Position numbers and translations under genes: made by a program. A stretch of DNA of 14,490 nt from Rhodospirillaceae bacterium (GTDB taxonomy: Bacteria; Pseudomonadota; Alphaproteobacteria; Rhodospirillales; Magnetovibrionaceae). Positions 7,025-13,389 of this stretch are shown here, in pieces. The DNA is taken from NCBI GenBank assembly GCA_029883045.1, contig JAOUJU010000015.1, positions 1 to 14,490 on the forward strand, read 5' to 3'. Under the pieces are notes generated by a model. It worked only from the letters and a program-made list of their open reading frames with translations, was not told the origin of the DNA and searched no databases. Position 1 is the first letter of the stretch, and each line of letters begins with the position of its first letter.

Positions 7025-8506
7025 ATGGCACGAATTGCGGTAGGCGGCTTTCATCACGAAACAAACACCTTCGCCCCCAGCTTCGCCACAATGGAAGATT
7101 TTATCGCGCCCGATGCGTGGCCGGGATTGTGTTCGGGCGATGATGTTTTCAAATCAACCCAAGGCATAAATCTAGCGGTCAGCGGATTTAGCGACGCATC
7201 CAAAAAAATAGGGCATGAATTAATTGGTCTTTTGTGGTGTGCGGCACCGCCATCGGGCCCGGTCAAGGCAGATGCCTTTGAAACAATAATGAAAGATATG
7301 GTTGCGCGAATTGAATCTGCCAAAAATATAGATGGTGTTTTTATGGACCTGCACGGCGCCATGGTATCTGATAATTATTCTGATGGTGACGGTGAAATTT
7401 TAAAACGTATACGCCATGCAGTTGGCCCCAATGTGCCAATTGTGGTTGCGCTTGACTTTCACGCCAACATCAGCCCTGAAATGTGTCAACAAATTGATGG
7501 ATTGGTGGTGTATCGCACCTACCCCCATGTTGATATGATTCAAACTGGCGAACGCGCGGCTAATATTTTAAATCAGATAATTATTGATAAGAAAAAACGC
7601 TACGTGGAGCTTATTAGCGCGCCATTTTTAGTTCCATTAACGTGGCAGGCAACAACATCGGATCCAGCCAAGGGTATTTATGCCCGACTGAGCGAATTTG
7701 AAACAACTGGGGTTGATGTGGTTTCCCTTGCTATGGGGTTCCCCCCTGCTGATGTGTTTGATTGTGGTCCATCTGCGGTGGCATGCGGAACGGATAAAAA
7801 TGCGGTTAACCAATCTGTTAATGCGGTAATGAAATTACTGTTGGACAGCGAAAGTAATTTCGCCGGAATTTTACATCAACCCGATGATGCGTTGCGCCAA
7901 GCAATTAAAATATTTGATGGCAATGGCCCAGTTATATTGGCCGATACCCAAGATAACCCTGGCGGGGGCGGTGATGGCGATACCACCGGATTATTAAAAG
8001 CAATGATAAATGCTGGTATTGAAAATTCTGCCATCGGTATTTTTGCCGAACCTATCGCGGTAAAAACAGCAACAGATACAGGTATTGGAAATAGTTTCGA
8101 AATGGATTTTGGTGGACGAAAACGTTTTGCCGGTGATACCCCATTGCACGCAACATTTAAGGTTTTAGCATTGGGCAGTGGTAGCTTCATGGCCGAAGGG
8201 CCATTTTATGGGGGGGCAAAAATAGATTTGGGGCCAATGGCGCTACTTGAAACTGGTGGCGTAAAAATTGTTGTAGCGACAAAAAAACAACAAGCAGCGG
8301 ATCGTGCCATGTTTAGGCATTTAGGGATAGAGCCAGAAATATGTTCAGTTTTAAGTTTAAAAAGTTCGGTTCATTTTCGTGCCGATTTTGAAAAAATAGC
8401 AGCAGATATTTTAATTGTCGAAGCGCCCGGAACAAACACCGCAGATCCGCGAAAATTAAATTATAAAAATATCAGACCTAATGTCAGGCGCTTTCCTGAA
8501 AACTAG
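7025..8506 (+). CDS. M81 family (MlrC-like) metallopeptidase
   Basis: Member of the M81 family, whose named example MlrC cleaves linearised microcystin in sphingomonads; most members have no known substrate. At 493 residues it has the full two-part layout. The N-terminal domain opens with GGFHHETNTFAP (7-18) and carries the likely metal ligands in DLHGAM (108-113), LDFHAN (143-148) and YPHVDM (166-171). The MlrC C-terminal domain starts around 295 with the glycine-rich ADTQDNPGGGGDGDTTG block and ends with APGTNTADPR. No signal peptide, so cytosolic. The ATG at 7025 has an AAAGG ribosome site at 7012-7016, 8 bases away, and the gap to the SDR stop is 19 bases. Codons look more A/T-rich than in purF or radA (an impression, not counted). 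Its natural substrate here is probably a small or modified peptide, and not necessarily microcystin. Confidence 0.93.
   Translation: MARIAVGGFHHETNTFAPSFATMEDFIAPDAWPGLCSGDDVFKSTQGINLAVSGFSDASKKIGHELIGLLWCAAPPSGPVKADAFETIMKDMVARIESAKNIDGVFMDLHGAMVSDNYSDGDGEILKRIRHAVGPNVPIVVALDFHANISPEMCQQIDGLVVYRTYPHVDMIQTGERAANILNQIIIDKKKRYVELISAPFLVPLTWQATTSDPAKGIYARLSEFETTGVDVVSLAMGFPPADVFDCGPSAVACGTDKNAVNQSVNAVMKLLLDSESNFAGILHQPDDALRQAIKIFDGNGPVILADTQDNPGGGGDGDTTGLLKAMINAGIENSAIGIFAEPIAVKTATDTGIGNSFEMDFGGRKRFAGDTPLHATFKVLALGSGSFMAEGPFYGGAKIDLGPMALLETGGVKIVVATKKQQAADRAMFRHLGIEPEICSVLSLKSSVHFRADFEKIAADILIVEAPGTNTADPRKLNYKNIRPNVRRFPEN
8503..8506. other. Shared CTAG stop of two convergent genes
   Basis: The palindrome CTAG gives TAG at 8504-8506 on the plus strand (end of the M81 gene) and TAG at 8505-8503 on the minus strand (end of cobD). 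The two coding regions therefore overlap by 3 bases. No intrinsic terminator can fit between them without lying inside one of the genes. Confidence 0.95.
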
Positions 8507-9546
8507 TTACCAAGCGCATTTTCAAGCCGATTAAAAGCTTCATCATTTATTGGGATGCCAAAGCGAAGCCAATTTGGATTTTCGTCAAACGCGCGAACCA
8601 AAATACCATTTCTGCCAAGGCGTTGAAAAATTTCATTTGCACCATCAATGCTGGCCAAGCGAAATAAATCTGTGCCGCCAATAATTTTCATCCCCACATT
8701 TAATAAAATCCTGTCCAGTTTTTTTGCATTATTACCAAGCTGTATTTTGCTTTGCGTAATCCAGCTTTCGTCGTTCATAGCATTTATCCCGGCCCAGATT
8801 GCCGGCCCTGATACCGCCCACGGCCCAAGGGAATTTTCTATCAATTGGGCTGTTTGTTCATCGCTTATGGCAAAACCTAGCCTGAGACCGCCTAAACCAA
8901 AAAACTTTCCAAATGAACGCAATATTATTAAGCCCGGTTGTCCCGCGTGGGGGCAAAGCGATAATTCGGGGCAAACATCACTAAATGCTTCATCGACCAC
9001 TAATGCACCGCCACGGTCAAACATTTCCTCTGCCAGTGCCAATAGACCATCAACTGCATGGGTGGTCCCGGTTGGGTTATTGGGATTAACCACCAGCGCA
9101 TAATTTGCAGCCCCTGCCGCTTGGGTGCAGGTGCTGGCAGCATCAATTACAGCATGTCCAGCGGCTGCCCATGCTGGTTTATGTTCGGCGTAAGTGGGGC
9201 CAAGAATAGAGACATTACCAGCGGCAAGAATTTTAGGAACTAACTTTACCAGAGACTGCGATCCGGGTGCCGCAATAATTTTTGCATTTTCTGCAACGCG
9301 GTAATATTTACGGGCAACATACAAAAGGCGATCAATATCATCTGTTCCTGGAAGCCTGTGCATAAATTCAGTTGGGATTGCAGCTAACGGGTATGGGTTT
9401 GGGTTTATTCCAGTGGAAAGGTCGAGCCAGCCATTTTTAGGGCGGCCAAAAATAGCTTCTGCTGATGCGATATCCCCGCCGTGGCGAACCCGGCCGGGTG
9501 AATTGTGGCTAGGATTGTCAAAATGTGTGATTGCGCCGTCTTTCAT
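8503..9546 (-). CDS. cobD: Threonine-phosphate decarboxylase CobD (alphaproteobacterial CobC)
   Basis: PLP enzyme of the histidinol-phosphate aminotransferase fold that decarboxylates L-threonine-O-3-phosphate to (R)-1-amino-2-propanol phosphate, the linker to the nucleotide loop of cobalamin. It has 347 residues. Supporting motifs are RHGGDI (21-26), LDLSTGINPNPYP (41-53; the usual L-D-x-S-x-x-I-N-P), PGSQSLV (94-100), NPNNPTG (154-160), VVDEAF (183-188) and the PLP lysine K214 in SFGKFFGLGGLRLGF. The gene runs opposite to its neighbours. Its stop overlaps the stop of the M81 gene in a CTAG. The ATG at 9546 lacks a strong Shine-Dalgarno. No other cobalamin gene is in the window, so its usual partner CbiB must be elsewhere or absent. 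A histidinol-phosphate aminotransferase is the main alternative, but the N-terminal HGGD and STGINP pattern argues for CobD. Confidence 0.9.
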   Translation of the reverse strand: MKDGAITHFDNPSHNSPGRVRHGGDIASAEAIFGRPKNGWLDLSTGINPNPYPLAAIPTEFMHRLPGTDDIDRLLYVARKYYRVAENAKIIAAPGSQSLVKLVPKILAAGNVSILGPTYAEHKPAWAAAGHAVIDAASTCTQAAGAANYALVVNPNNPTGTTHAVDGLLALAEEMFDRGGALVVDEAFSDVCPELSLCPHAGQPGLIILRSFGKFFGLGGLRLGFAISDEQTAQLIENSLGPWAVSGPAIWAGINAMNDESWITQSKIQLGNNAKKLDRILLNVGMKIIGGTDLFRLASIDGANEIFQRLGRNGILVRAFDENPNWLRFGIPINDEAFNRLENALGN

Positions 9547-9571
9547 GATTAATAGTATCTAGCAGATTAAA

Positions 9572-9600
9572 AGTATTTTTGCGAGATGTGGAAATCACAA
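9572..9600 (-). promoter_or_regulatory. Candidate sigma-70-like promoter for cobD
   Basis: On the minus strand TTGTGA (9600-9595) and AATACT (9577-9572) are separated by 17 bases. Each matches four of six bases of the TTGACA/TATAAT consensus. Transcription from here would begin about 18 bases before the cobD ATG at 9546. This is a pattern match in an A/T-rich gap and could be chance. Confidence 0.3.
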
Positions 9601-9604
9601 AATA

Positions 9605-9626
9605 GCTTTTATAAGATGGCTTTTAT
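9605..9626. repeat. Short direct repeat in the cobD-marC divergent gap
   Basis: The octamer GCTTTTAT occurs at 9605-9612 and again at 9619-9626, 14 bases apart start to start. It lies in the 95-base region between the divergent cobD and marC starts, 15 bases before the marC ATG. It could be a protein-binding site or chance in A/T-rich sequence. The rest of the gap shows no clear ribosome site for marC. Confidence 0.3.
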
Positions 9627-9641
9627 GATACCGTTCCCACC

Positions 9642-10268
9642 ATGACCGAAACAGCGCTTTTAGCCTTTGCCACATTTTTTGCCACCATAGGCCCCATAGA
9701 CGTTGCCGCCCTTTTTGCGGCCCTAACCACGCGCGCCACCGCGCGTGAACGACGCAATATGGCGCTAAAAGGTGTAGGGATTGCAACTGCCATACTGTTG
9801 GCGTTTGCTTTTTTTGGCGGTGCTGCCCTTGCCCATCTTGGCATTACCCTAGCGGCCATGCGCGTTGCTGGGGGGTTGCTGCTTTTCCTGATTGCCATTG
9901 ATATGGTTTTTGCTAGGCCATCGGGCGGGAATTCAACCACCGAAGACGAAACAGCTGAGGCAAAGCACAGGCAAGATATTTCGGTATTTCCGTTGGCAAC
10001 CCCGCTAATTGCTGGGCCCGGCACCATGGGTGCGGTTGTATTGCTTAGCGCCCAAGCTGGCGATGACCCCGTGAAACTGGCAAGCGTGGTAGCAGCGCTG
10101 CTTGCGGTGTTGGTCATCTGTCTTGCGGCACTTATGGTTTCCAGCCAGCTACAGCGTGCCTTGGGGGTTACCGGGCTTAACGTTCTTTCGCGTGTGGTTG
10201 GTGTCTTGTTAGCAGCGCTGGCGGTACAGTTTGTGTTTGATGGCCTAATTAGCAGCCCACTTTTTTAA
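9642..10268 (+). CDS. MarC family integral membrane protein
   Basis: Member of the MarC (UPF0056) family of small inner-membrane proteins. The family was once linked to multiple antibiotic resistance, but that role was not upheld and no function is established. The 208 residues form two similar halves with about six hydrophobic segments (near 4-28, 42-62, 70-91, 118-138, 148-167 and 183-203). Family marks are FATIGPIDVAALF (13-25) near the start and FPLATPLIAGPGTMGAVVLL (116-135) opening the second half. A polar loop rich in Glu, Thr and His (96-112) separates the halves. The ATG at 9642 has no obvious Shine-Dalgarno. The gene is divergent from cobD. A DUF3253 gene follows after 47 bases on the same strand and could be co-transcribed. 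Confidence 0.9.
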   Translation: MTETALLAFATFFATIGPIDVAALFAALTTRATARERRNMALKGVGIATAILLAFAFFGGAALAHLGITLAAMRVAGGLLLFLIAIDMVFARPSGGNSTTEDETAEAKHRQDISVFPLATPLIAGPGTMGAVVLLSAQAGDDPVKLASVVAALLAVLVICLAALMVSSQLQRALGVTGLNVLSRVVGVLLAALAVQFVFDGLISSPLF

Positions 10269-10315
10269 AAAAACACCAAGACTGCATCAATCCGACATGC
10301 TAGAACCCACCAATC

Positions 10316-10624
10316 ATGAGCGAAGATAGCAACAAAACACCAGAAACAAAGCCAGAAACAAAAGATGACCCCATTGCTATGGTTATTTTGCAAACGCTGG
10401 CGGGCAGCAAGACCCTTACCTTCAAGGATATTGCCATGACCTTGGCCGAAAAAAAACGTCGCCCAAAAGATGGTCCTGAATTATGGCGGCGATACATCAA
10501 TGCCGTTAAGCAACAAGCAGTCCATCTGGCACGAAAAGGTCGCGTGGAAATAATACGCAAAGGTGAAGTTGCAGATCCAGATAATTTCAAGGGAATAGTC
10601 AGGGTTCGCTTGGCGAAAAAATAA
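10316..10624 (+). CDS. DUF3253 family small protein
   Basis: A 102-residue soluble protein. After a polar 18-residue head with a PETK-PETK duplication (a 12-base tandem repeat at 10340-10362), it has a compact winged-helix-like region: a helix with AMVILQTLAGSKTLTFKDIA, then RPKDGPELWRRYINAVKQQA, then a strand pair with GRVEIIRKGEVADP and KGIVRVRL. The pattern (an inducible helix, W..YI..V...A..LA..G.., then I.RKG and a G..R.R.. end) fits what I recall of DUF3253. Its role is unknown; a nucleic-acid-binding function is only a fold-based guess. It converges with the Sel1 gene with just 5 bases between stops, leaving no room for an ordinary terminator. Confidence 0.75.
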   Translation: MSEDSNKTPETKPETKDDPIAMVILQTLAGSKTLTFKDIAMTLAEKKRRPKDGPELWRRYINAVKQQAVHLARKGRVEIIRKGEVADPDNFKGIVRVRLAKK

Positions 10625-10629
10625 TTATC

Positions 10630-11349
10630 TTATGGTCTTTTTGTATTTTTAAGTATTATTTTTTCGGCTTCTTCAATCTGATAGCGGTTCATTCTTGATT
10701 TTATTTTTTCTAGTGCCCTTGTCGGATTATAGTTACGGTTTACGGCTATTGTTTCCTCGGAATTAGGCTCAGCCATTTTGTACCACGTATACGCGGTTAT
10801 ATAATCCTTGGTTACGCCCCAACCTTCTTCATACATTGCGCCAAGAATAAATTGTGCAACTGGGTGGCCCTGCAATGCAGCTTGGCGGTAAAATATTATT
10901 GCCTTGCCATAATCATGATCCACACCACGACCCTTGAAATACATTTGTGCAAGATTGAATTGAGCATCACGATGGTGCCCAAAACTAGCGGCCAAGCGAT
11001 ACCACTTTGATGCGGCAAAAAAATCTTGTTTTAACCCCTCACCGCTTTCATAAAACTTGCCAAGGCTAAACTGTGATGGAACATGGCCTTGTTCGGCCGC
11101 TTTTTTATACCAATATGCGGCAACACCCTTATCAGGTGGAACGCCTTGCCCGTGCTCATAATAGCCAGCCAGTTCATATTGGGCTTTCATGTCGCCAGCT
11201 TCGGCAACTGGTTTAAGTTTCTTTATTTTTGAAACTAGCTTTATTTTTTTTACCAGTGTGGATTGGTTTTCGGGATCACCCTTCAACACCCACATAGTTC
11301 CACCGATAAGAAAAATCAGTATTGATATCGCAATAAGAAGGCGTTTCAT
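10630..11349 (-). CDS. Sel1-repeat protein with N-terminal membrane segment
   Basis: A 239-residue protein. Its first 21 residues (K-R, then a hydrophobic stretch up to GGTMWVL) form a signal anchor or signal peptide without a clear cleavage site, so the rest probably faces the periplasm. From about residue 54 to 200 there are four Sel1-like repeats of roughly 36 residues. Each has the A.Y.LG..YE.G.GV..D...A..WY..AA..G pattern: MKAQYELAGYYEHGQGV, PSQFSLGKFYESGEGL, AQFNLAQMYFKGRGV and AQFILGAMYEEGWGV. Such repeats form alpha-alpha solenoids that bind proteins; the partner is unknown. The C-terminal 40 residues are basic. The ATG at 11349 has a good AGG ribosome site about 6 bases upstream. The lipoprotein gene ends 52 bases upstream on the same strand, so the two may form one unit. 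Confidence 0.88.
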   Translation of the reverse strand: MKRLLIAISILIFLIGGTMWVLKGDPENQSTLVKKIKLVSKIKKLKPVAEAGDMKAQYELAGYYEHGQGVPPDKGVAAYWYKKAAEQGHVPSQFSLGKFYESGEGLKQDFFAASKWYRLAASFGHHRDAQFNLAQMYFKGRGVDHDYGKAIIFYRQAALQGHPVAQFILGAMYEEGWGVTKDYITAYTWYKMAEPNSEETIAVNRNYNPTRALEKIKSRMNRYQIEEAEKIILKNTKRP

Positions 11350-11351
11350 TT

Positions 11352-11374
11352 GTTACCTGTAACCGTAAATTTAC
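11352..11374. repeat. Two adjacent small palindromes before the Sel1-repeat gene
   Basis: GTTAC-CT-GTAAC (11352-11363) and the perfect palindrome GTAAATTTAC (11365-11374) stand side by side immediately upstream of the Sel1 gene start at 11349. The first covers its AGG ribosome site. They could be an operator or an RNA element that affects translation. Both are short, and no T-run follows to suggest a terminator. Confidence 0.3.
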
Positions 11375-11401
11375 CTGCGCGATACAACGCCTATTTTTTA
11401 T

Positions 11402-11788
11402 TCAACGTTGGTCCTGCCCGGGATATTTAGCGCTACCTACAATTTTTTCATTTGGAATATTCGCATCTGGTTGCGAATAGCACGTTACATCACCAATGGT
11501 GTTATAACATGTTACCGCTGGGGCGGGATTTGGCTCATCTTCCACGCAGTACGTGCGCCCCTGCTCTTGGCGGGTAGTTTTGCAATTCTTACCGCTGGCA
11601 CCTGATACCACATGATCGGCTATCGTCTTGTCGGTGGTCATAACAAGCGCGGTATCGATGGGAAATATGTTTCCAATGGTTGACAGTATCGGTTTTGGCA
11701 ACGCCTGATAAAATGTGCACCCTGAAAGCAGGGTTACCAAAAAAGCAAATGAAGAAGCTCTGATTAAATGTTTACCAGATGAAGTCAT
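11402..11788 (-). CDS. Small cysteine-bearing lipoprotein of unknown function
   Basis: A 128-residue predicted lipoprotein. A positively charged head and the hydrophobic stretch ASSFAFLVTLLSG end in the lipobox L-S-G-C at C24. Thr follows the Cys, with no Asp at +2, which favours outer-membrane sorting. Beyond the lipid anchor are four more cysteines (C69, C81, C94, C103) that could form two disulfides in the periplasm. The core TTDKTIADHVVSG...KNC and the end CYNTIGDVTCY-SQPD resemble small lipoproteins I recall from Rhodospirillales-type alphaproteobacteria, for which no function is known. I chose the ATG at 11788: AAGGG lies about 9 bases upstream, and the only longer in-frame start is a TTG at 11815. 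It shares its upstream region with the divergent redoxin gene. Confidence 0.8.
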   Translation of the reverse strand: MTSSGKHLIRASSFAFLVTLLSGCTFYQALPKPILSTIGNIFPIDTALVMTTDKTIADHVVSGASGKNCKTTRQEQGRTYCVEDEPNPAPAVTCYNTIGDVTCYSQPDANIPNEKIVGSAKYPGQDQR

Positions 11789-11873
11789 ATGGGTGTTTTC
11801 CCTTGAGGGCAGCAAAGCTATTGCGCCACAAAATTGAACCGCACTATTATTAGGTGTCAGATTCTACTACCTC

Positions 11874-11892
11874 GGTTAAGTATTCGTTAACC
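11874..11892. promoter_or_regulatory. Inverted repeat, possible operator
   Basis: GGTTAA (11874-11879) and TTAACC (11887-11892) are perfect inverted 6-base arms around a 7-base spacer. They lie in the 138-base divergent gap between the lipoprotein and redoxin genes, 35 bases before the redoxin ATG. The spacing suits a dimeric repressor or activator. A GATTC, the methylation target of the alphaproteobacterial CcrM enzyme, lies close by at 11860-11864. No clear -10/-35 pair was found around them. Confidence 0.35.
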
Positions 11893-11913
11893 ACCACGTT
11901 ACTACAGGCACAA

Positions 11914-11918
11914 AGGAG
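11914..11918 (+). promoter_or_regulatory. Strong ribosome binding site of the redoxin gene
   Basis: AGGAG is 8 bases before the ATG at 11927 and is one of the clearest Shine-Dalgarno sequences in the window. It favours that ATG over the in-frame ATG at 11936 and suggests good expression. Confidence 0.7.
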
Positions 11919-11926
11919 CGCAAAAA

Positions 11927-12487
11927 ATGGCCGCAATGCAAACCCCAATTTGTGATTTTGGCTGGAAAGCACCTGAATTCAACCTACCGGGCGTTGATGG
12001 AAAATCATATTCTCTGACCGATATCAGCGGACCCAAGGGCACCTTGATAATGTTCATATGCAACCATTGCCCTTATGTTTTGGCCATTCAGGACAGGCTA
12101 ATAAGGGACGCGGAGGATTTAATCAAAATAGGTATCGGTGTGGCGGCCATAAATTCAAATGATGCCGTCCAATATCCCGAAGACAGTTTTGAGCGGATGA
12201 AAGTCGTGGCCAAGGAAAAAAGCTACCCCTTTCCGTATTTGTTTGATGAAACGCAAAATGTTGCCAGAACCTATGGTGCCGTATGTACACCAGATTTTTT
12301 TGGATTTGACGCCACTTTTGGCCTGCAATACAGGGGCCGACTTGATGAATCACGAAAAAATACTGCCCCCCAAGGGGCCAGGCGCGAACTGCTTGAGGCC
12401 ATGGAAACGGTTGCAAAAACCGGACAAGGGCCGATAGAGCAAATCCCCTCAATGGGTTGTTCAATCAAGTGGCGTGACGCAAATTAG
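11927..12487 (+). CDS. Thioredoxin/peroxiredoxin-like protein (PRX-like 1 type)
   Basis: A 186-residue cytosolic thioredoxin-fold protein of the AhpC/TSA-redoxin superfamily, without a signal peptide. The N-terminal APEFNLPGVDGKSYSL (15-30) is the usual redoxin opening. The active site is C45-N-H-C48-P-Y in MFICNHCPYV, a thioredoxin-style CxxC in place of the single peroxidatic Cys of true peroxiredoxins. The cis-proline region is VCTPDFFGF with P122 and an extra Cys at 120. A conserved PSMGCSIKW end carries C178. This combination marks the PRX-like 1 group, whose members are usually annotated only as thioredoxin family protein. It is probably a thiol-disulfide oxidoreductase or thiol peroxidase; the partner is unknown. 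It stands alone on this strand, 196 bases before the yfgM-like gene. Confidence 0.88.
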   Translation: MAAMQTPICDFGWKAPEFNLPGVDGKSYSLTDISGPKGTLIMFICNHCPYVLAIQDRLIRDAEDLIKIGIGVAAINSNDAVQYPEDSFERMKVVAKEKSYPFPYLFDETQNVARTYGAVCTPDFFGFDATFGLQYRGRLDESRKNTAPQGARRELLEAMETVAKTGQGPIEQIPSMGCSIKWRDAN

Positions 12488-12517
12488 GGCGGTTAACAGC
12501 CAATTTCCGTAATCATT

Positions 12518-12560
12518 GGGGCATTGCTATTGCCCGGTTGCATGGCTATCTTAGGCAACC
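12518..12560 (+). other. Two small hairpins in the redoxin-yfgM gap
   Basis: GGGCA (12519-12523) pairs with TGCCC (12531-12535) around 7 bases. GGTTGC (12537-12542) pairs with GCAACC (12555-12560) around 12 bases. They follow the redoxin stop by about 30 bases but lack a trailing T-run, so they are not a standard intrinsic terminator. They might be a 3' UTR structure or part of a small RNA. The rest of the 196-base gap shows nothing clear. Confidence 0.3.
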
Positions 12561-12683
12561 ATTGAAAGCTGGTATTGAGGGCTGGAAAATTAGTTCAGGA
12601 AATAAACGCCTTGTGATGATAACAATCGGATAAATAAGCTCTGGCAACCCATTTGAGCAAAATAATAATGGAAAAACAAAAAA

Positions 12684-13352
12684 GTGGCTGATCATATTCC
12701 CGAAGATGCGCTAATGCGCGAAATTAACGAAGAGCTGCGCGAAGAGCAGATGCACAAGCTATGGAAGCGTTACGGCAGCTTTATAATTGGTGTGGCGGTT
12801 TCAGTGGTTGTTATAGTTGCTGGCTATCAAGGATGGCGGACATACACCACATCTGTTCGCATGAGCGAAAGTGAAATTCTGTATAATGCCGAAATGGCAG
12901 CGAAAAACGGTGATACCAATGCGGCGCTTTCCCAATTAGGCAATCTTGGGGAAGACGGCAAAAGCGGGTATAAAGTTTTGGCTCAATTTCAGCAAGCGGC
13001 CTTGCTTGCAAAAGGTTCAGACAGCAACGCTGCTGCGATAATTTACCAAGAAATTACCGAAGACACATCAAATGACAGTGGCACACGCGGACTGGCCCTT
13101 GTGCTTGGTGCATTGCAAGAACTAAAGATCGCTGGCAATAACCGCGATGAATTGAAGAAACGATTAAATACAGCCAATAGCGATAATAATCCGTGGCGCC
13201 ATAGCGTACGTGAAATATTAGCTCTGTTGGAAATTGAATCCGGAAATAAGGAAAATGCAAAAAAGATTTTTGCAATTCTTGGGAATGATTCCCAAGCCCC
13301 TGATGGCATTCGTTCACGTGCACAAAAAATTCTGTCGGTTCTTGGCTCTTAA
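12684..13352 (+). CDS. YfgM-like membrane-anchored tetratricopeptide protein
   Basis: A 222-residue single-pass inner-membrane protein like E. coli YfgM, an ancillary factor of the SecYEG translocon that interacts with periplasmic chaperones. A charged cytosolic head containing EINEELREEQMHKLWKRYG (13-31) precedes a transmembrane helix at about 32-50. The remaining residues form a helical, TPR-like periplasmic domain with repeated A..L..L and A..IY..I patterns. The head and the W-K-R-Y-G just before the helix are characteristic of alphaproteobacterial members. The start is a GTG at 12684 with only a distant GGA; an ATG at 12714 is possible but would cut into the conserved head. bamB follows on the same strand, matching the yfgM-bamB-der order known from other proteobacteria. 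Confidence 0.85.
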   Translation: MADHIPEDALMREINEELREEQMHKLWKRYGSFIIGVAVSVVVIVAGYQGWRTYTTSVRMSESEILYNAEMAAKNGDTNAALSQLGNLGEDGKSGYKVLAQFQQAALLAKGSDSNAAAIIYQEITEDTSNDSGTRGLALVLGALQELKIAGNNRDELKKRLNTANSDNNPWRHSVREILALLEIESGNKENAKKIFAILGNDSQAPDGIRSRAQKILSVLGS

Positions 13353-13364
13353 ATTTAGGACCGA
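13335..13364 (+). other. Hairpin across the yfgM-like stop, possible attenuator
   Basis: TCGGTTC (13335-13341) can pair with GGACCGA (13358-13364), with one G-U pair, around a 16-base loop that includes the yfgM-like stop codon. TTTTAAATATTTT follows at once. This could be a weak partial terminator that sets the bamB to yfgM ratio. The loop is long and the T-run is broken, so it may be fortuitous. Confidence 0.25.
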
Positions 13365-13389
13365 TTTTAAATATTTTAAAGGAAACGTT

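Larger units (their letters stand above)
1..8506 (+). other. Probable eight-gene operon alr-mlaEF-radA-cvpA-purF-SDR-M81
   Basis: All eight genes point the same way, with gaps of 1, 15, 16, 24, 18, 7 and 19 bases. No hairpin with a T-run was seen between them. The promoter must lie before the window or inside a gene. Joint transcription is inferred from spacing, not shown. Confidence 0.7.

Noticed and set aside
10261..10273. T6-A7 run at the marC stop, considered as a bidirectional terminator.
   Set aside because: There is no GC-rich stem around it; an A/T-only pairing would be too weak.
10340..10362. 12-base tandem repeat at the start of the DUF3253 gene.
   Set aside because: It only duplicates Pro-Glu-Thr-Lys in a disordered head, has two copies, and shows no sign of a repeat array.
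12490..12633. Open frame of about 48 codons in the redoxin-yfgM gap.
   Set aside because: It has no credible start codon with a ribosome site and no recognisable protein features; it is probably chance.
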